From Colias croceus (lineage: Eukaryota; Arthropoda; Insecta; Lepidoptera; Pieridae), in NCBI RefSeq assembly GCF_905220415.1, contig NC_059537.1, positions 11,813,593-11,877,592 of the forward strand: a stretch of DNA of 64,000 nucleotides, in the 5' to 3' direction. The notes beneath the pieces were generated by a model, which ran no database searches, was not told the DNA's origin, and saw only the letters and a list, made by a program, of their open reading frames with translations. Below are positions 47,460 through 59,893 of the stretch, piece by piece. A program made the position numbers and the translations under genes. Every line of letters begins with the position of its first letter. The stretch's first letter is position 1.

Positions 47460-50400
47460 GGGAGATGGCTATTAGGTTCCCTATTCATTTAAAATTGCAT
47501 TAAACGCCAATGCCGTATATTATATTGCAATTGAATATTATGTCTTGTTTCATGAAGTTATCAACGAAAACGATTACATTATCCACTGCAAAGGCCATAC
47601 ATTTTTTCCCAATTCAATTTCGTTTCGATCGGCGTAATATTGTTAATTTACAAACAAGTACATATATCTCTTGTCCGCCGTATAAGGCTTTCGCCATAAC
47701 GAGCGTGTAAATCGGTACAATGGCGAAATTCGTGATTCATCTGAGTCGCCCGCTGAAAGTAATACCTATTAATAAATTGTTTAATAAAATATACTTGATT
47801 AGTGAGAAATAGAGGTATAAGTTAGTGAAATAGGCGTGAACTCGTGTCGGAAGCCAAGACACTGTTTGGGTCGCAGAGCTAGTTAAGTAAGTAAGTAAGA
47901 TAATAAAATATGTTACTGGTTCTCTGAATATCTACTGTAGTCTGTAGTACGTGGAAGTAAATCTAAAGAATTAATGAAAGTTTTATTTTCATGAATAAGC
48001 TTTGAAATATTTGAATAAGGGTCTTTGCTGAAAAGAGGCTTGGTTAGATAGTGCTGTTTGAATTTTAGCTAGCTTTAGAGCTCAATGCTTGAATTTAATA
48101 TATGATTTACAAGGGAAGTTCATTTCGAAATCAGTTTGAGTTTAAATTTCCTTCCGTTCTTGCTTTGTTATAATATCACCATTAGTTTGTAATTGTACTT
48201 TTATTTCTCTTTTAATTAATTTAAAATAGGCATAGTTAGTAACTTAGTAAGTCACCATTCCTTAAAATTTGTAATTAATAAGTTTGTAGAATCGTTTATA
48301 AATGAATAATATATAAAAGTACATGTCATTTGCTTCAGATTAAAAATATTAAATATCATTCAGGTGTTATCACGGTTTTACCAGTTTTAGATGCTCGAAC
48401 GTTCCAATTATGTATGTTCTACATTCTTTAATATAGATCTAATGCTAAAACATTAAGATAGCTGAATATTCACAATAATATGATGTTTATTTTATATCTC
48501 CCTTTTATCTCAGTTTTGTTACATGATATTAAATAACTCCATTATCTATAAAATGCTTCACTTATAAATCGATACCGTTTAGGGTGTAACGAATATCAAG
48601 ATAGTATTAATTCCACATCATTCACAAACGTCACGTATCTAGTTGATATACTTTTAGTTTCGTCTTCGTCTCTTCGAAATATATGAATGTTACTACCTAA
48701 TGATTGCATCGACGTTGTTGGATTGCATGATGTTTGCCTGTAATTATATCTCATTAAAAACCAAATCATTGTCTCAATAAAACAATTTTTCATCATTCTT
48801 GGTTATAACCTAAACTTCTGACCATGTCTCATGTCTCCTTCCTCGTTGCTTTAGTTCTTAATGCCTCTTTGAGATGATGTCAAGTGTAGAATACATCAAA
48901 TCACATCACCCAATTAAGTGCTAATAATATGTTCTACTGTTTCATAAACCGATAGTTCCAATAAACCACAACTGTTTCTTGCGTGACAAGTGCTGTTCCG
49001 ATAGAGCGCAGCGACGCAACTGCTTCCCGCGTAAAAAAACTTTGGTTGCTTAAGCGTTAGCCAAATACGGCTTTGGTTTTTAAAAACTCGATAAATAGTT
49101 TAGGCGAACCGGTGATTTGAACAGTTCCGACGTTCGCTAATTAGAAATCGATAAAGAAATTTACGAGTCTGACGGTAGTTTTTGTTTGTGCTGATTTTTT
49201 GCAAATGTGTTGTACAGTATGTCTGGTGTTAATCTGTTACGATTTTATCGGTACCTAATTGAAACTATGTTAAATGTATTTTGTAATATCACATTGCATA
49301 GTAATGTCATGTGGACGTGTAGAGATTTATCAAAATATTGATAAAACGATTGCTTTAACATACTTTTTGTGTCGAGGGTTAAAAACAGGTGTTATGTGGA
49401 CGTCTGTGTCTTCAATATAAATGAATGGTTTTTTTTAATCGTAGGAAAAACTGCGTAGGTAGATACCTATTTTTAAAAATAAAACCATAGCTTAAATTAT
49501 GTGATATTTTCCTACCTTGTGATCATATGCACTGGAGACCTACTTAGTGGTTAATATGAATAAATGATGTCCAGTGATGTCAACTTTAATTCAAATGAAA
49601 TCAGCCAATTTACCCAGGTCTTTTCATTAGCTTATGTGACATACAAGTATACCTACTTAACTATGTATAAAAATAGCGTGCGTCGTTGTATCCGATCGAT
49701 ACAGGAATATGATTTGTGTTGTCTTGTCTGCGTATCGGATTAGAGCGTCGCGAAAAGGCAATAAGCGCGGTAATTAGCCCGCCCTTGATCTCCATTACGG
49801 TGACCTGTCGTGTGGCCTAGTTGTGTCGTGTGGCGGCGATACGCACCGCTTATAATGGGGATTGAATGGATTCGGTTTGGCATTAGCGGAGTGTCACGAT
49901 GGACTGATCTAGCGATTAGTGTGTGATGACGTAGCAAAAGGAGAGACAGGTTATGCACCAACGATATTTTATATGAACTGGCGGCTGTTATAAGCCTCAC
50001 TTCACTCTTTCGCTGTCATGCATACTGATTTGACATCTTGCTCGCTCGCTCGCATCGAGTCAGGCAATTACCTGACTTACCTATTGCAATTTAGGACTGC
50101 AACGTATCTATAATTTTTAAATTTTTAAAAAACATCTTGGTATGACGGGCAACGTCAACGCAGAGACGCTCAGAAGAAAACAATAGTTAATAGGAATATT
50201 CGCCAATTTTTGACGCAGTGTTGTCTAACTTCGTTATGAAGAGAACGAAAGTTACCTCGTGTGAAACAAAGTTCTTACACTTTCTTATACCTACTGTGTG
50301 CCAAATTTTCTCGTAACCCGCTTGCCTCTTTTGCTTCGTTGAACAACTGAGACACGTCCACATTTAATTTGCTTATTAGGATTAAATATTAATTTAAAAG

Positions 50401-50558
50401 TTTCTGTATTTGCGACAGTTGCTGACCTATTAATCTTTTTAGAATAAAAATTGTTGTAATTAACGTGAAATTTAATCAAAGGTTAATTTTTAATATTATA
50501 CGAATTCATCAAAATGGGATGAAAGTTTCCATTCTTGATAGTTTACGTCTTATTAATA
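47460..50558. other. bun intron, no gene seen
   Basis: AT-rich to about 49660. 49680-50060 is CpG-richer (e.g. GTGTGGCGGCGATACGC near 49830, CGCTCGCTCGC near 50041), with no repeat or exon recognised. A (TAAG)n stretch is at 47882. Confidence 0.35.
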
Positions 50559-51026
50559 ACTAGCTTCCGCCCGCGACTCCGTCCGCGCGGATGTCGGTCT
50601 TCGCGTGGATGGTTATTTCTCCATTTTGAGTACCTCTGTCAATAACATCTTATAAATATCTATTGGACCCAATTCCCAAATACGGCTAGGCCTATAATAA
50701 TACGCAACGTGTGTTCGCGGTTCTACGGAACAACGTCTATGGATAAAACTGAAAAATTAAGATTAATTTTTTTCTACGTATTTTTCCAGGATAAAAAGTA
50801 TCCTATTTTACGCCCAGGATAATAAGGTATAATTATACCAAGTTTCATCGAAATCGAACCGCTAGTTTTCACGTGATGCCTTCACATACAGACAGACAGA
50901 CAAAAATTTTTTTAATCACTTATTTGGGTTTGGTATCGATCCAGTAACACCCCCTGCTATTTATTTTTTCAATATTTTCAATGTACAGAATTGACCCGTC
51001 TACAGATTTATTATATGTATAGATAA
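50559..51026 (-). mobile_element. Helitron-like non-autonomous element, copy C (inverted)
   Basis: Reads CTAGCTTCCGCCCGCGACTC at its left end, so it is the inverse of the copies at 22760 and 31917. Its right end is the TC start (GTATAGA|T on the plus strand). The CTGT run is short. Confidence 0.7.
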
Positions 51027-54000
51027 ATCTAATCCCGCATCTCTTGCCGCAATAGATGTGGGCACAAAATAAAAGCGAATAGCGATTTCACAGTTACCAA
51101 TTTATAGTAAAAAATAAGTGTTCTAATAGCAAGCTTTACACTGAATATCTGTTTTGGTGCTTTATATTCACGTACATACCTAATTCTTTAATATATAGGT
51201 AATTTATAATGCAAATTAGTATAATTTAGATTCTAAATATGCGATCGACCGTATAGATGCTAGTCACCGATGATAAGGCGAATGATTCGATTCGTTATTT
51301 TATATACCTGCTGGTTTCTAAAATCTACGTTCTATTATGATGACGCATTTATAAATATGTAATTGGTTGGAAGGTCAATATTACGCCAAGGCCGCTTGTC
51401 TGATATTAAACCTGTTCATGTGGCCACTGAGAAAATTCCTGAATTTGTTAGTTCCTTTAATTAGTATTTTTAATCGATCGCAACACGAAAAATGCGATTC
51501 GAACATAAATATATGTTCGAATCGCATTTTTCGACCTACACCATTATATTATAAGTTTATAACCCTGTCATATGAAAGATAAGCTCCTGTTACAAATGCT
51601 ATACCAACCTAGCATTGTGTTATTTTTTTGAATACTGTACTATAAGTGAATAGATATCTTGTACTTAATAGGTAAGCTAAAATCTTTAAATACTTACCTC
51701 AAATGAAAGGTACGGATGGCAGATAAAGGATTAAGGAAGTCGCTGGAAGGATATGCTCTTCCTCTTTCCTTGTAATGCTCCTTCGTTAAAAAGCGGGCTC
51801 TGTTTTTTCGAATGTTAAAAGTTCGTACCAATTTGTGTTGAAGTTCACTAGACTACATTGTCCAATAGATAGTTGGATCATTTTGTTTGATAATTTAGAG
51901 ATTTTCTTAGTATTCCGTTTTCCTTGTTAGATTTTTCTAGACTTGGCTAAATTTTAAATACTTCTACTCCTTTGAAGGCCAATTTGTATAGAATAGTATA
52001 GGCGGGGATACGATTTATTTTGAAAGACTTTGTGGCTTTATATGAGGTTCTTTTATCAAAAGGATCTTATTAACTATACAATGTTCATATAACAATTTGG
52101 GTATTAAGGTCTAAGATAATTTCGATAGACTGCATTTATATTCCAGGTAAACGTTTAATTTTTTACGTGGTACAATTTGAAGAGTCTAATATGTTTAAAA
52201 ATGATCGTATTATATTAAATTTCATTTATTCTTTGTAACTATTAAAAAAAGCTTTGATTATGTCGTTTTAAATCTTCTTGTGTTGCGTAGTATTTTTTAC
52301 ATATTTTCATTTCATAAAGGGTTTTGCTTATATAGTAGTGGCACTTAACATGCATTAATATAAAACCTGCATATAACATTTAAACATGAACCTCCGAAGA
52401 AGCTTTTAAACGCGAACAGGTCAACAGCAATAAATCATTCGTTTTACGAGTTCCACTGAACGCATACAAACTCGACAATGTATAATAGATAGTTTATTTT
52501 GATTTGAACAATCTGAAACTTTATTATTCATGCACAGTTTTAGATATGAATTCATGTGTTTGCTAGTCGTATCAGAGACACGAGTTGAGAGAGATACAGG
52601 TTTCTTTGTTGTGATGATTTCGCTCTCGAAAATTAAATTATATGAAGTAGGTATTTTAAATTGTTTCTTTATCGCACCTGCTTAATAAATAATGCTGAAT
52701 CATGTTTCAAGGTTTCATTAAAAACTAAACGATCGATTAATTTATCAGCACGGCGCGGCGGTGTGTACTCGAAAAAATACTTGAAAAACTCGTCACGCAA
52801 AATTTGTACAGTAATATGACACGGCACTAGATGTTTGTCCGTCTAAAAGCATATTGATTAGGCTAGAACAGTGGAAGTGGACGGTGTTCGTGCGGCGCTC
52901 GCCTGCCGCGCTGTCTGGCCGAGCCTGCCGCCTGGGCGTTGCCACAGTGTTTGCCGGAACGTCGTTGTACCAATCGCGCGTCCATTCCGTACCTACCGGC
53001 TATTACAATAATCGTTCAATGCAAAATTCTGACGGATTTTTATCGTGCTCTCGCAAGGAATGGGGAACGCCTTCTTGATTATGTTTTGACGCTACGCATT
53101 ACAAGCGCGTGATCGGTGAACTTGAGGCGTTTATTATTATGCTATTACCGTGTCTTTGTATGTTTCAAAATTTGAATAGTAATAAAAATGTCATATTAAA
53201 GACTAAAGAATAGCTGCGATTATAATTTATGTGAACAATCATTTATCCAACTTTAAAGCAAATAGTCATCGTATGTAGGTGCGCCATTCGCATTTGTTTT
53301 TGTCTGCTCCTTCTCCGCATAGACGTCTAGTTTTAGTAGGCCGCAGAAGCCTGATAACCTACTTTTTGTCACAAAAATCGATCAGAGCTACAGGCACAGA
53401 AAGAGTTTGCACTGTAGCAGTGTAGTTTCAGATGAAATACTATGTCTAGATTTGAATCCCCGGAGGCCAATAGTTCATTATAACTTCAACGTTCATTGTT
53501 TTGTTGCATAGAAAATAAAGCTAAAAATAACCATGCATTCAAAGATATTTCTGGATTTTTTTTGTCCACGTTTATGATATACCTAGTACCTATATTATAT
53601 ATTTATTATTTTTTACTTTGAGAAGTGAAAGATATTCAATTTAATTTGAATTTATTTAATCTTATGCCTGTTTATTTATTACGTAAAATGTGAGTGAACT
53701 GAATTAAATGAAATAAATATTGTGTAAATTACGATTTTAAGCAATTATACCTGCGGTATGTAATGTCTTAATAGACCCGTTACATATTAATATAAATTAA
53801 ATTCCTCGTTTAATATTTATTTGTCTCTCTTACTTTCTATTTACATTATTATGGAATCATATTATAAGAAAATTCACTGTTGATTCAAATTTAGTTTCAT
53901 TTCGGATTAGTTTTAACAGATTTCTAATCCTATAGTTAATACGTCTTATTTAGAGATACATTGGTACCTTTTCAACGTGAACTTGTCACGAGTGAATCCC

Positions 54001-54206
54001 ATCCAATCCCATCTCTATACAAGTGCAATCTATTACATTTGAAGTACGTAGGATGCTCGCGGGTCGTAAGATAGAAATCTAGCAATATATCTTAGGTATT
54101 GACATTAACTACGGGTCGTTCACTCGTATCGCCATCGGCGGCCGACTGCCATTCATAAAATAATAAGTTTATAATTGCACTGATAATGGCTAGCGATTGT
54201 TAATTG
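51027..54206. other. bun intron, with GC-rich patch at 52850-53110
   Basis: Mostly AT-rich. 52870-53000 (GTGCGGCGCTCGCCTGCCGC ...) is the most GC-rich stretch of this part and could be a regulatory element or first exon of a short isoform; no clear start-donor pair was found. Confidence 0.35.
51486..51533. repeat. Perfect 21-bp stem hairpin, 6-base loop
   Basis: Arms 51486-51506 and 51513-51533 are exact reverse complements (CGAAAAATGCGATTCGAACA plus one base), with loop AAATAT. Too short for a typical miRNA precursor. Confidence 0.85.
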
Positions 54207-54209
54207 TAA

Positions 54210-54515
54210 GGCTTGGCGCAAACGGGCCACCGATCACAGCCACTGGTGGCCAGCGACAGCAACTTGAAACATTTTTGCATATATTTTGTCGCGGCCACTT
54301 TGTAGCGAGCGGTAGCCAACGGCCGGTCACCGGTGTCCGCGACAAAATATATGAAAATGCTATATAAAGTTGGTGGAAATTATTTATGATGAGTGGACCG
54401 TGATTTTTTTGATTCGGTGACATTAGAGCACTACCTCTCCGAGGTGTGCAAAATATGTCAAGTGGCTGTCGCTGGCCACCGGTGGCGGTGGTCGGTGGCC
54501 CGTTTGCGCCGAGCC
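54210..54515. mobile_element. Harbinger-type MITE
   Basis: 306 bp with TIRs of about 70 bp (starting GGCT[T/C]GGCGCAAACGGGCC) and a handful of mismatches, flanked by TAA at 54207-54209 and 54516-54518. A 3-bp TAA target duplication fits the PIF/Harbinger superfamily. A second inner inverted pair contains GCGACAAAATATATG. No coding capacity. Confidence 0.85.
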
Positions 54516-55367
54516 TAAATGCATCTATACCCCGTTTGCAAATGATTTAACATCGCACAGTTCATTGATCGTGTGGTGTATAGTAACACGTAACTTGCAT
54601 AATGAAATTATTATATGCTTTATAGATTGGGTGCAGCTTTTTTATTTGAGCGCTGTTTTGCGAAATTGCTATTGGATAACGCGATACGTAATTATTATGT
54701 CAATATTACAAAAGCTAATGTATTATTTGATTTAAAGATTAATAAAAAATAAGACTCACGTGATAATTAATACCTACAATGAGTGTCCCATCTAAAGAAT
54801 CTTTATAAATAAATATAAAATAATTGAGTAATTTATTTAAATTGTTACATAGGTAGGTACTAGGTACGTTGAAAGTGGGTGTAGGTAGTGCAGTCTCAGA
54901 CGAGATCTTAATCTATACTAACATTAATTAACTAATGTTGCTAATAATAATTAATTGATAATAGATACATATATATATTGTACCTTGTACCTACCTACTT
55001 GATTATACATTATGCATAATATTAGTTTCGATTCTTTGTTCATACTCAAAGTTTATTAGTTTGTAATGAACTAAAGAATATATGTAATAAATAATAAGGA
55101 TATTATTTCTATTTTAACCAGTATCCTATAAATAACTATAATGTAAAACATTAAAAGGCGTTAAAGGAAAACGTCGTTTCAATTTGTCTGATAACAAATA
55201 ATTAATAAACTAATCAGACAAGTATGTGAATGTTTTTGTTTTTTTTTTAAACAACTCCTGCAGTTATAGATGAAAAATTATATTAGAATAATAGATAGGT
55301 TCTATGAAAATCATAAGTCGTAAAATAAAATGAAATTCATGTAGGTAATTTCAATTATTGAAAACTA
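54516..55367. other. bun intron, AT-rich, no feature recognised
   Basis: Very AT-rich with a TATATATATA stretch near 54970. Confidence 0.4.
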
Positions 55368-55532
55368 CGTGTGGTACTCGGGGACTGCCGCGGTAAAGCT
55401 ATTGCATGCTATGCCTTCAAGCCACACTTCCGCCCGTCGGAGTGGGGAGCGTGAGGTTTATTCGTTACGGAATTTCTCGATTCGGTTCCCGCGCTCAAGG
55501 CCCGCGAATCGCGATAGAAGCTATGCAATAGC
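55368..55532 (+). repeat. Short interspersed repeat with AGCTATTGCAT ends, copy 2
   Basis: Aligns over its length with 30357-30514, with a small indel at the CCGCCCGTCGG part. Confidence 0.6.
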
Positions 55533-55965
55533 ACAGAATACATAATAGTAGCTAAACGCTAGCAATAGCTTAAAAATGACAAGTCTAATTTTCATCAAAA
55601 TTACTAAACTGTTTTTATCTTCAATACGTATACATGTTGTAATAGCTTCAAAAGAGTAGAGATAGAACTATTCAGCGATATCGAGATTAAATGCAGTGTA
55701 TCAGAAAATGCATTGTTATTTTTACAGCATCGCAGTTCAGATATATCATAGGATGTTTTATATAGGTATTAAAAATATAAGTTACATCGTGTATTTTTTA
55801 TGACGTCAATATTAATAGTGTTTGATATTATATTTTTAATAAAGCAACATTTCAGGTATTACACATAAACGGAACTGAAAGAGGAGTTGGAACATATTTA
55901 TTTCATTGATATTGATGATAAGTTCATTGACCTATTGTAGGTACAAAAATAATGGACTTATTAGA

Positions 55966-57407
55966 CACTAGCTGTGCACTGCGGTTTTACCCGCAGTGTT
56001 CCACTCCTGTTGGTCTTAGTGATGATATTATATAGTCTTCCTCAATGAATGGGTTATCTTACACTGAACTAATTTTCAAATCAGACCAGTTGTTCCTGAG
56101 ATTAGCGCGTTCAAACAAACAAACGAAATCTTCAGCTTTATAATATTAGTATTATTATTCAGCCATGGCTGTCCCACTGCTGGGCAAAGGCCTCTCTTCC
56201 CTTCATCCACGTTTTCCTATTGTGAGCAATTTTAGTCCATTCCTTGCAATGAGAGTCCAGTTCGTCGCGCCATCTGATTTTGGGCCTTCCACGCAGCCTT
56301 TTCCCATTGTCGGGGATCCACATAGTGGTGATTTTTGCCCACAACTCTTCGGACATTCGGCAAACATGTCCAGCCCAGTTCCATTTGAGCTCGGCAGCTT
56401 TATGGGCTACGTCGACAATCTGTGTTTTTGAGCGTAGCGTTTTATTTTGAATACGATCAGAAAGCTTTACGCCCAAAATGCTGCGCTCCATTGATCTTTG
56501 GCAAACCCCAAGTGCGGACTTTTGGCGATCAGTCAATGACCAAGTCTGTGCACCGTAGGTGAGGATGGGCAAGATGCACATGTCCATGAGCCTTCGTTTT
56601 AGTGAAAGAGGCAAGTCTCCTTTCATCAGCTCTTTCATCGACCAAAAGCTTCTCCAAGCGTTTTCAATGCGTTTGGCAACTTCTTGATCCTGCCTTGCTT
56701 GAAAAGAAACTATTTGGCCAAGGTAAGTATACTCATCGACATATGCAACCGACCCACCCTCGACAACGATGGTGGTTTTGGTGCTGTTAGTCATAAGCTT
56801 TGTTTTGGTCATGTTCATCTGAAGACCGACCCTGAGGCTTGCATCACTCAGGTCTTCGAGCATTGTTTGTAGCTCAGAGGCTGTGGAGGAAAAGAGAACA
56901 ATATCATCAGCAAAGCGAAGGTTTGTTAATCGATGCTCACCGATTTTAAAACCTTTGTTCTGCCATCGAGCTGCCAAGCTTCTAAATACTTCTTCCAAGG
57001 TAGCATTGAAGAGTTTTGGAGATAATGGGTCACCTTGTTTGACTCCTTTTGTTATTCGGAAGGATGGGCCATTGCTATTAATTTTTACAGAAGCTGTACT
57101 GGTACTATAGATATTTTGTATAAGGTGGATGTATGTCGGTTCTATATTTTGTTCTTTGAGGGCTGTGAATATGGCATTGTGTTTCAGACTATCGAATGCT
57201 TTTGAATAATCAATGAAGGCCAGGTAAAGGGGGAGGTTGAATTCATGGCTTTTTTCTAAAATTTGGTTAATCGAATGAAGATGGTCTGTAGTGGAGAGTC
57301 CACCGCGAAATCCTGCTTGTTCTGGAGGCTGTTGTTTATCCAGATCTCGTGTGATGCGATTTCCAATGATTTTTATAAAGGCTTTATATAGGTATTAGTA
57401 TAGATGG
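55966..57407 (-). repeat. Older lepidopteran repeat split by an RTE-like insertion
   Basis: 55966-56152 carries ACTAGCTGTGCACTGCGG, GAGATTAGCGCGTTCAAAC and CTTTATAATATTAGTAT. The expected continuation TAGTATAGATGGG appears only at 57395-57407, after the retrotransposon. Confidence 0.6.
56153..57392 (-). mobile_element. 5'-truncated RTE-like non-LTR retrotransposon with RT domain
   Basis: One uninterrupted minus-strand frame from about 57390 to the stop at 56159. Order of motifs: QAGFRGGLSTTDHL, FIDYSKAFDSLKH (RT motif A Asp), GVKQGDPLSPKLF, LRFADDIVLFSS (catalytic ADD), then YLGQIVSF, YGAQTWSLTD, WNWAGHVCRM and GRPKIRWRDEL. The endonuclease domain is missing. The stop is followed by a short (ATA)n tail. 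The 9-bp duplication TATTAGTAT (56144-56152, 57393-57401) is the target site. The RT frame has no stop or shift, so the insertion is recent. Confidence 0.88.
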
Positions 57408-57693
57408 GAAATATTAATAAAACAAAAATAAGCTATAATAGTTATCGTTAATGAAACCTGTAATATTATATTGAGTGTATTCAATAAATGGAGAGCGGTT
57501 TATGAGCCTCTTACTCAGTCGCGTCTAGTCTTAGCCAGCTCAACCTAGATTTCGACGCACTTCACTAATTACTTCATTATATTTAGACTGCGTTTGAATA
57601 TATCATGAAAAATCTAGTATTTGAAATGGTAGGTAATTGTTACTAAATTTTACCGTTTAAGTAATTATAATTTTTATATTTAGAACAAGTAAA

Positions 57694-57889
57694 TAACTGC
57701 GTTAAAAACAACCGACTTCAAACTTGCACTTGCAACATTTACAAATACAGACAAAAATGCTCATAAAATAAAAACTACTGGGAAAATCCGAATAACATTT
57801 TTATGGGACCAATTCGACACCATCCCGCATCGAATTTTTTCTCCTTTCTTTTCCTTCTCCTTTTTTTTTTGAAGTCGGTTAAAAATAGG
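57694..57889 (+). mobile_element. AACCGACTTC element, copy 4 (short form)
   Basis: AACTGCGTTAAAAACAACCG start, ACCATCCCGCATCGAA inside, GAAGTCGGTTAAAAATAGG end. Lacks the palindromic head and most of the body, like copy 3 at 47186 but with a larger deletion. Confidence 0.7.
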
Positions 57890-58944
57890 TAGGTACCTAC
57901 CTATCTACCGTTTTCTGAACTTATTATAGGTACTTCTTATAAATAAATACCATAGTAGGTACTAAGTACCTATTGAAAGCCGTTCCATTGTGAAAAACCT
58001 GTTCGGTTTCCACAAAAAAAAACCTATTGGATTTTTGTGATTCAGTAATTTAATTACCTAAGTAAATAAGACTTCATCGTGTGCCTTCAACCTTTTTTCA
58101 ATGAATATAAGAATGCTAGGAGTTTTGTAAAATTGGCCCGCTGTAAAACTTTGATATTTTGAGAGCTTACCGAGTGTTGGATTTTTCATCTAGATCCGAA
58201 AGTAGATTAGTTCCAAGTGGAATAAAACTTTCAATAATGGTGTGGGTATAAATAAATGTTATTGGATTTTATTTGATTTCAGCGTTCACTTTTGCTTGAA
58301 CGCGATGGATATTGAACGAATTGTCTAATATTTGAGAAATCTCATGAGTAAATATTTAAATTGTTTTTCTTATAGTAGGTATACCTACCTATATCGTATT
58401 TGCATTCACCACCGTAAGTTTACTAAATGTAGGTTCATTAAAATATATATATTTGAATATGCAGAAATTTGATTTAATTTACAAAACAGTCACAATGGTT
58501 ACGTAATTAAACTTAATTTAAACATCATGTTCCGTCAACAATAAACCAAGGCTTAAAATTTAAATAATAATTTTCTAATCATATTAAAGAACATAATGGG
58601 ATTAGCTCGGATAAAAAGATAAAAATAAAAAAAAACGTGTTTACAAAATGATTGTTATTTTTTATTAATTCCCGTAACTTTAAAAAAAAAAACAACAAGT
58701 TGCACTGTGATAGGTAATTAAATTAAACTGCAAACTCTGTTACGGTTAATTAAGTTGTAGGGTTTCGATGTGACATAGATTATTGGAGACGCAGACGTGG
58801 TAAAGGACAAAAGCTATGCTTTATAAACTTTTTTTATAATAGTATTTTTTTCAGTCAGAGTAAGAGAACCTACCCTTCCTTAAAACTGGAATCTTGGTGG
58901 TAGACGTTTATACCATTAACAATTGATGTTGTTTGGTATATATC
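57890..58944. other. bun intron, AT-rich, no feature recognised
   Basis: Contains short GTAGGTA runs near 57890 and poly-A runs near 58630-58690. Confidence 0.4.
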
Positions 58945-59397
58945 TGTCGTGGCCATATCGTAGATTTGCTCATTTCATGAAATGATTGATCATTTCACGA
59001 AATGGTCGCATTTCATGAAATGGCCAACATAGTTTGATCAGATCAAATACGACATGGGAACCTTCAAGCAAAGAGCCTACACCTTCCTAAAACACCAACT
59101 TCCACCTTAAAACCGGCAATGCGATCGCAGTGTTCCCAACGTTGTGGTCGTCATGGGCGGCGTCTATCACCTACCATCAAGTGTGTCGCTTGCCCTATTG
59201 CTAGGGTAGATCGTTAAATCGTCAACGTTTCTCGATTTGGTCATCCACATTTGGCCAGATCGTATAAAATATAGAGAGTCCATAAAATATTTAAAAAATT
59301 CAGAATATTTTAAGAATTAATGAAATGCTTTAAAATCATTTCACGAAATGATCGATCATATCATGAAATGAGCAAAATCTACGATATGGCCACGACA
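58945..59397. mobile_element. Fold-back MITE built of TTTCATGAAA palindromes
   Basis: TIRs TGTCGTGGCCATATCGTAGA and inverse, at least 40 bp, flanked by TATC (58941-58944, 59398-59401). Each end carries CATTTCATGAAATG or CATTTCACGAAATG palindromes (at least five in all). The middle (59050-59212) resembles the 3' part of a lepidopteran non-LTR element (AGAGCCTACACCTTCCTAAA; CCTACCATCAAGTGTGTCGC). Confidence 0.75.
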
Positions 59398-59866
59398 TAT
59401 CCACAATAGCATACAGCGTTAAGTTACAAGCAGTTATTTATTACGTAAAAAGTTAATGCGCTTTTCATGTCTGAATTGTCATATAATAATACAAACGGTA
59501 AGATTTATCCTTTAGGGAGGCGTGAACCAGATACAAATAAGTCACGATTTATATTCTTTCAAAAAGTTTTTAAATATTATGTGTCCATTGTCCATGTTTT
59601 GATTAATCAGTATTGTTGAAATTTCTGTGACTATACAATGACTATGACAATCATAATGCATAATATCATTACAAATAAGATTGGAAATTATCCATTTCAA
59701 CATTAAACTACAAAATGGAACATCATTAAAACAATAAACATACAGTAATTTGCGAACAATCAAACCGAAATGGAAACTTATTAGGGTGCAAATTGTGCTA
59801 ATTGATATTCCAAGTGAAATAATACGTGTGCAGTAAACATCTAACCAAATGTTGTTCTTGTTGCAG

Positions 59867-59893
59867 GTACCATGACAGTCTACAGCCAGCACT
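59867..59893 (+). CDS. bun: Candidate 27-nt cassette microexon of bun
   Basis: Acceptor TTGTTCTTGTTGCAG| and donor |GTGAGT flank exactly 27 bases. Joined to the phase-2 donor at 15626 it reads R-YHDSLQPA plus two bases, so it enters and leaves in phase 2 and can be included or skipped without a frameshift. It also contains an ATG in another frame, so use as an alternative start exon is possible but less likely. Support is from splice signals and phase only. Confidence 0.5.

Larger units (their letters stand above)
15627..59866 (+). other. Giant bun intron (44 kb), overview
   Basis: From the GTAAGA donor at 15627 to the microexon at 59867. No other convincing host coding exon was found on either strand; all longer reading frames are transposon-derived or shadows. 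Long TSC22 genes usually carry internal promoters for short isoforms in such introns; candidate GC-rich patches are listed separately. Confidence 0.6.

Noticed and set aside
54190..54423. Minus-strand frame of 77 codons
   Set aside because: Lies across the Harbinger-type MITE, which is non-coding.
59542..59892. Minus-strand frame of 116 codons
   Set aside because: No domain, very AT-rich codon use, and it overlaps the plus-strand microexon signals.
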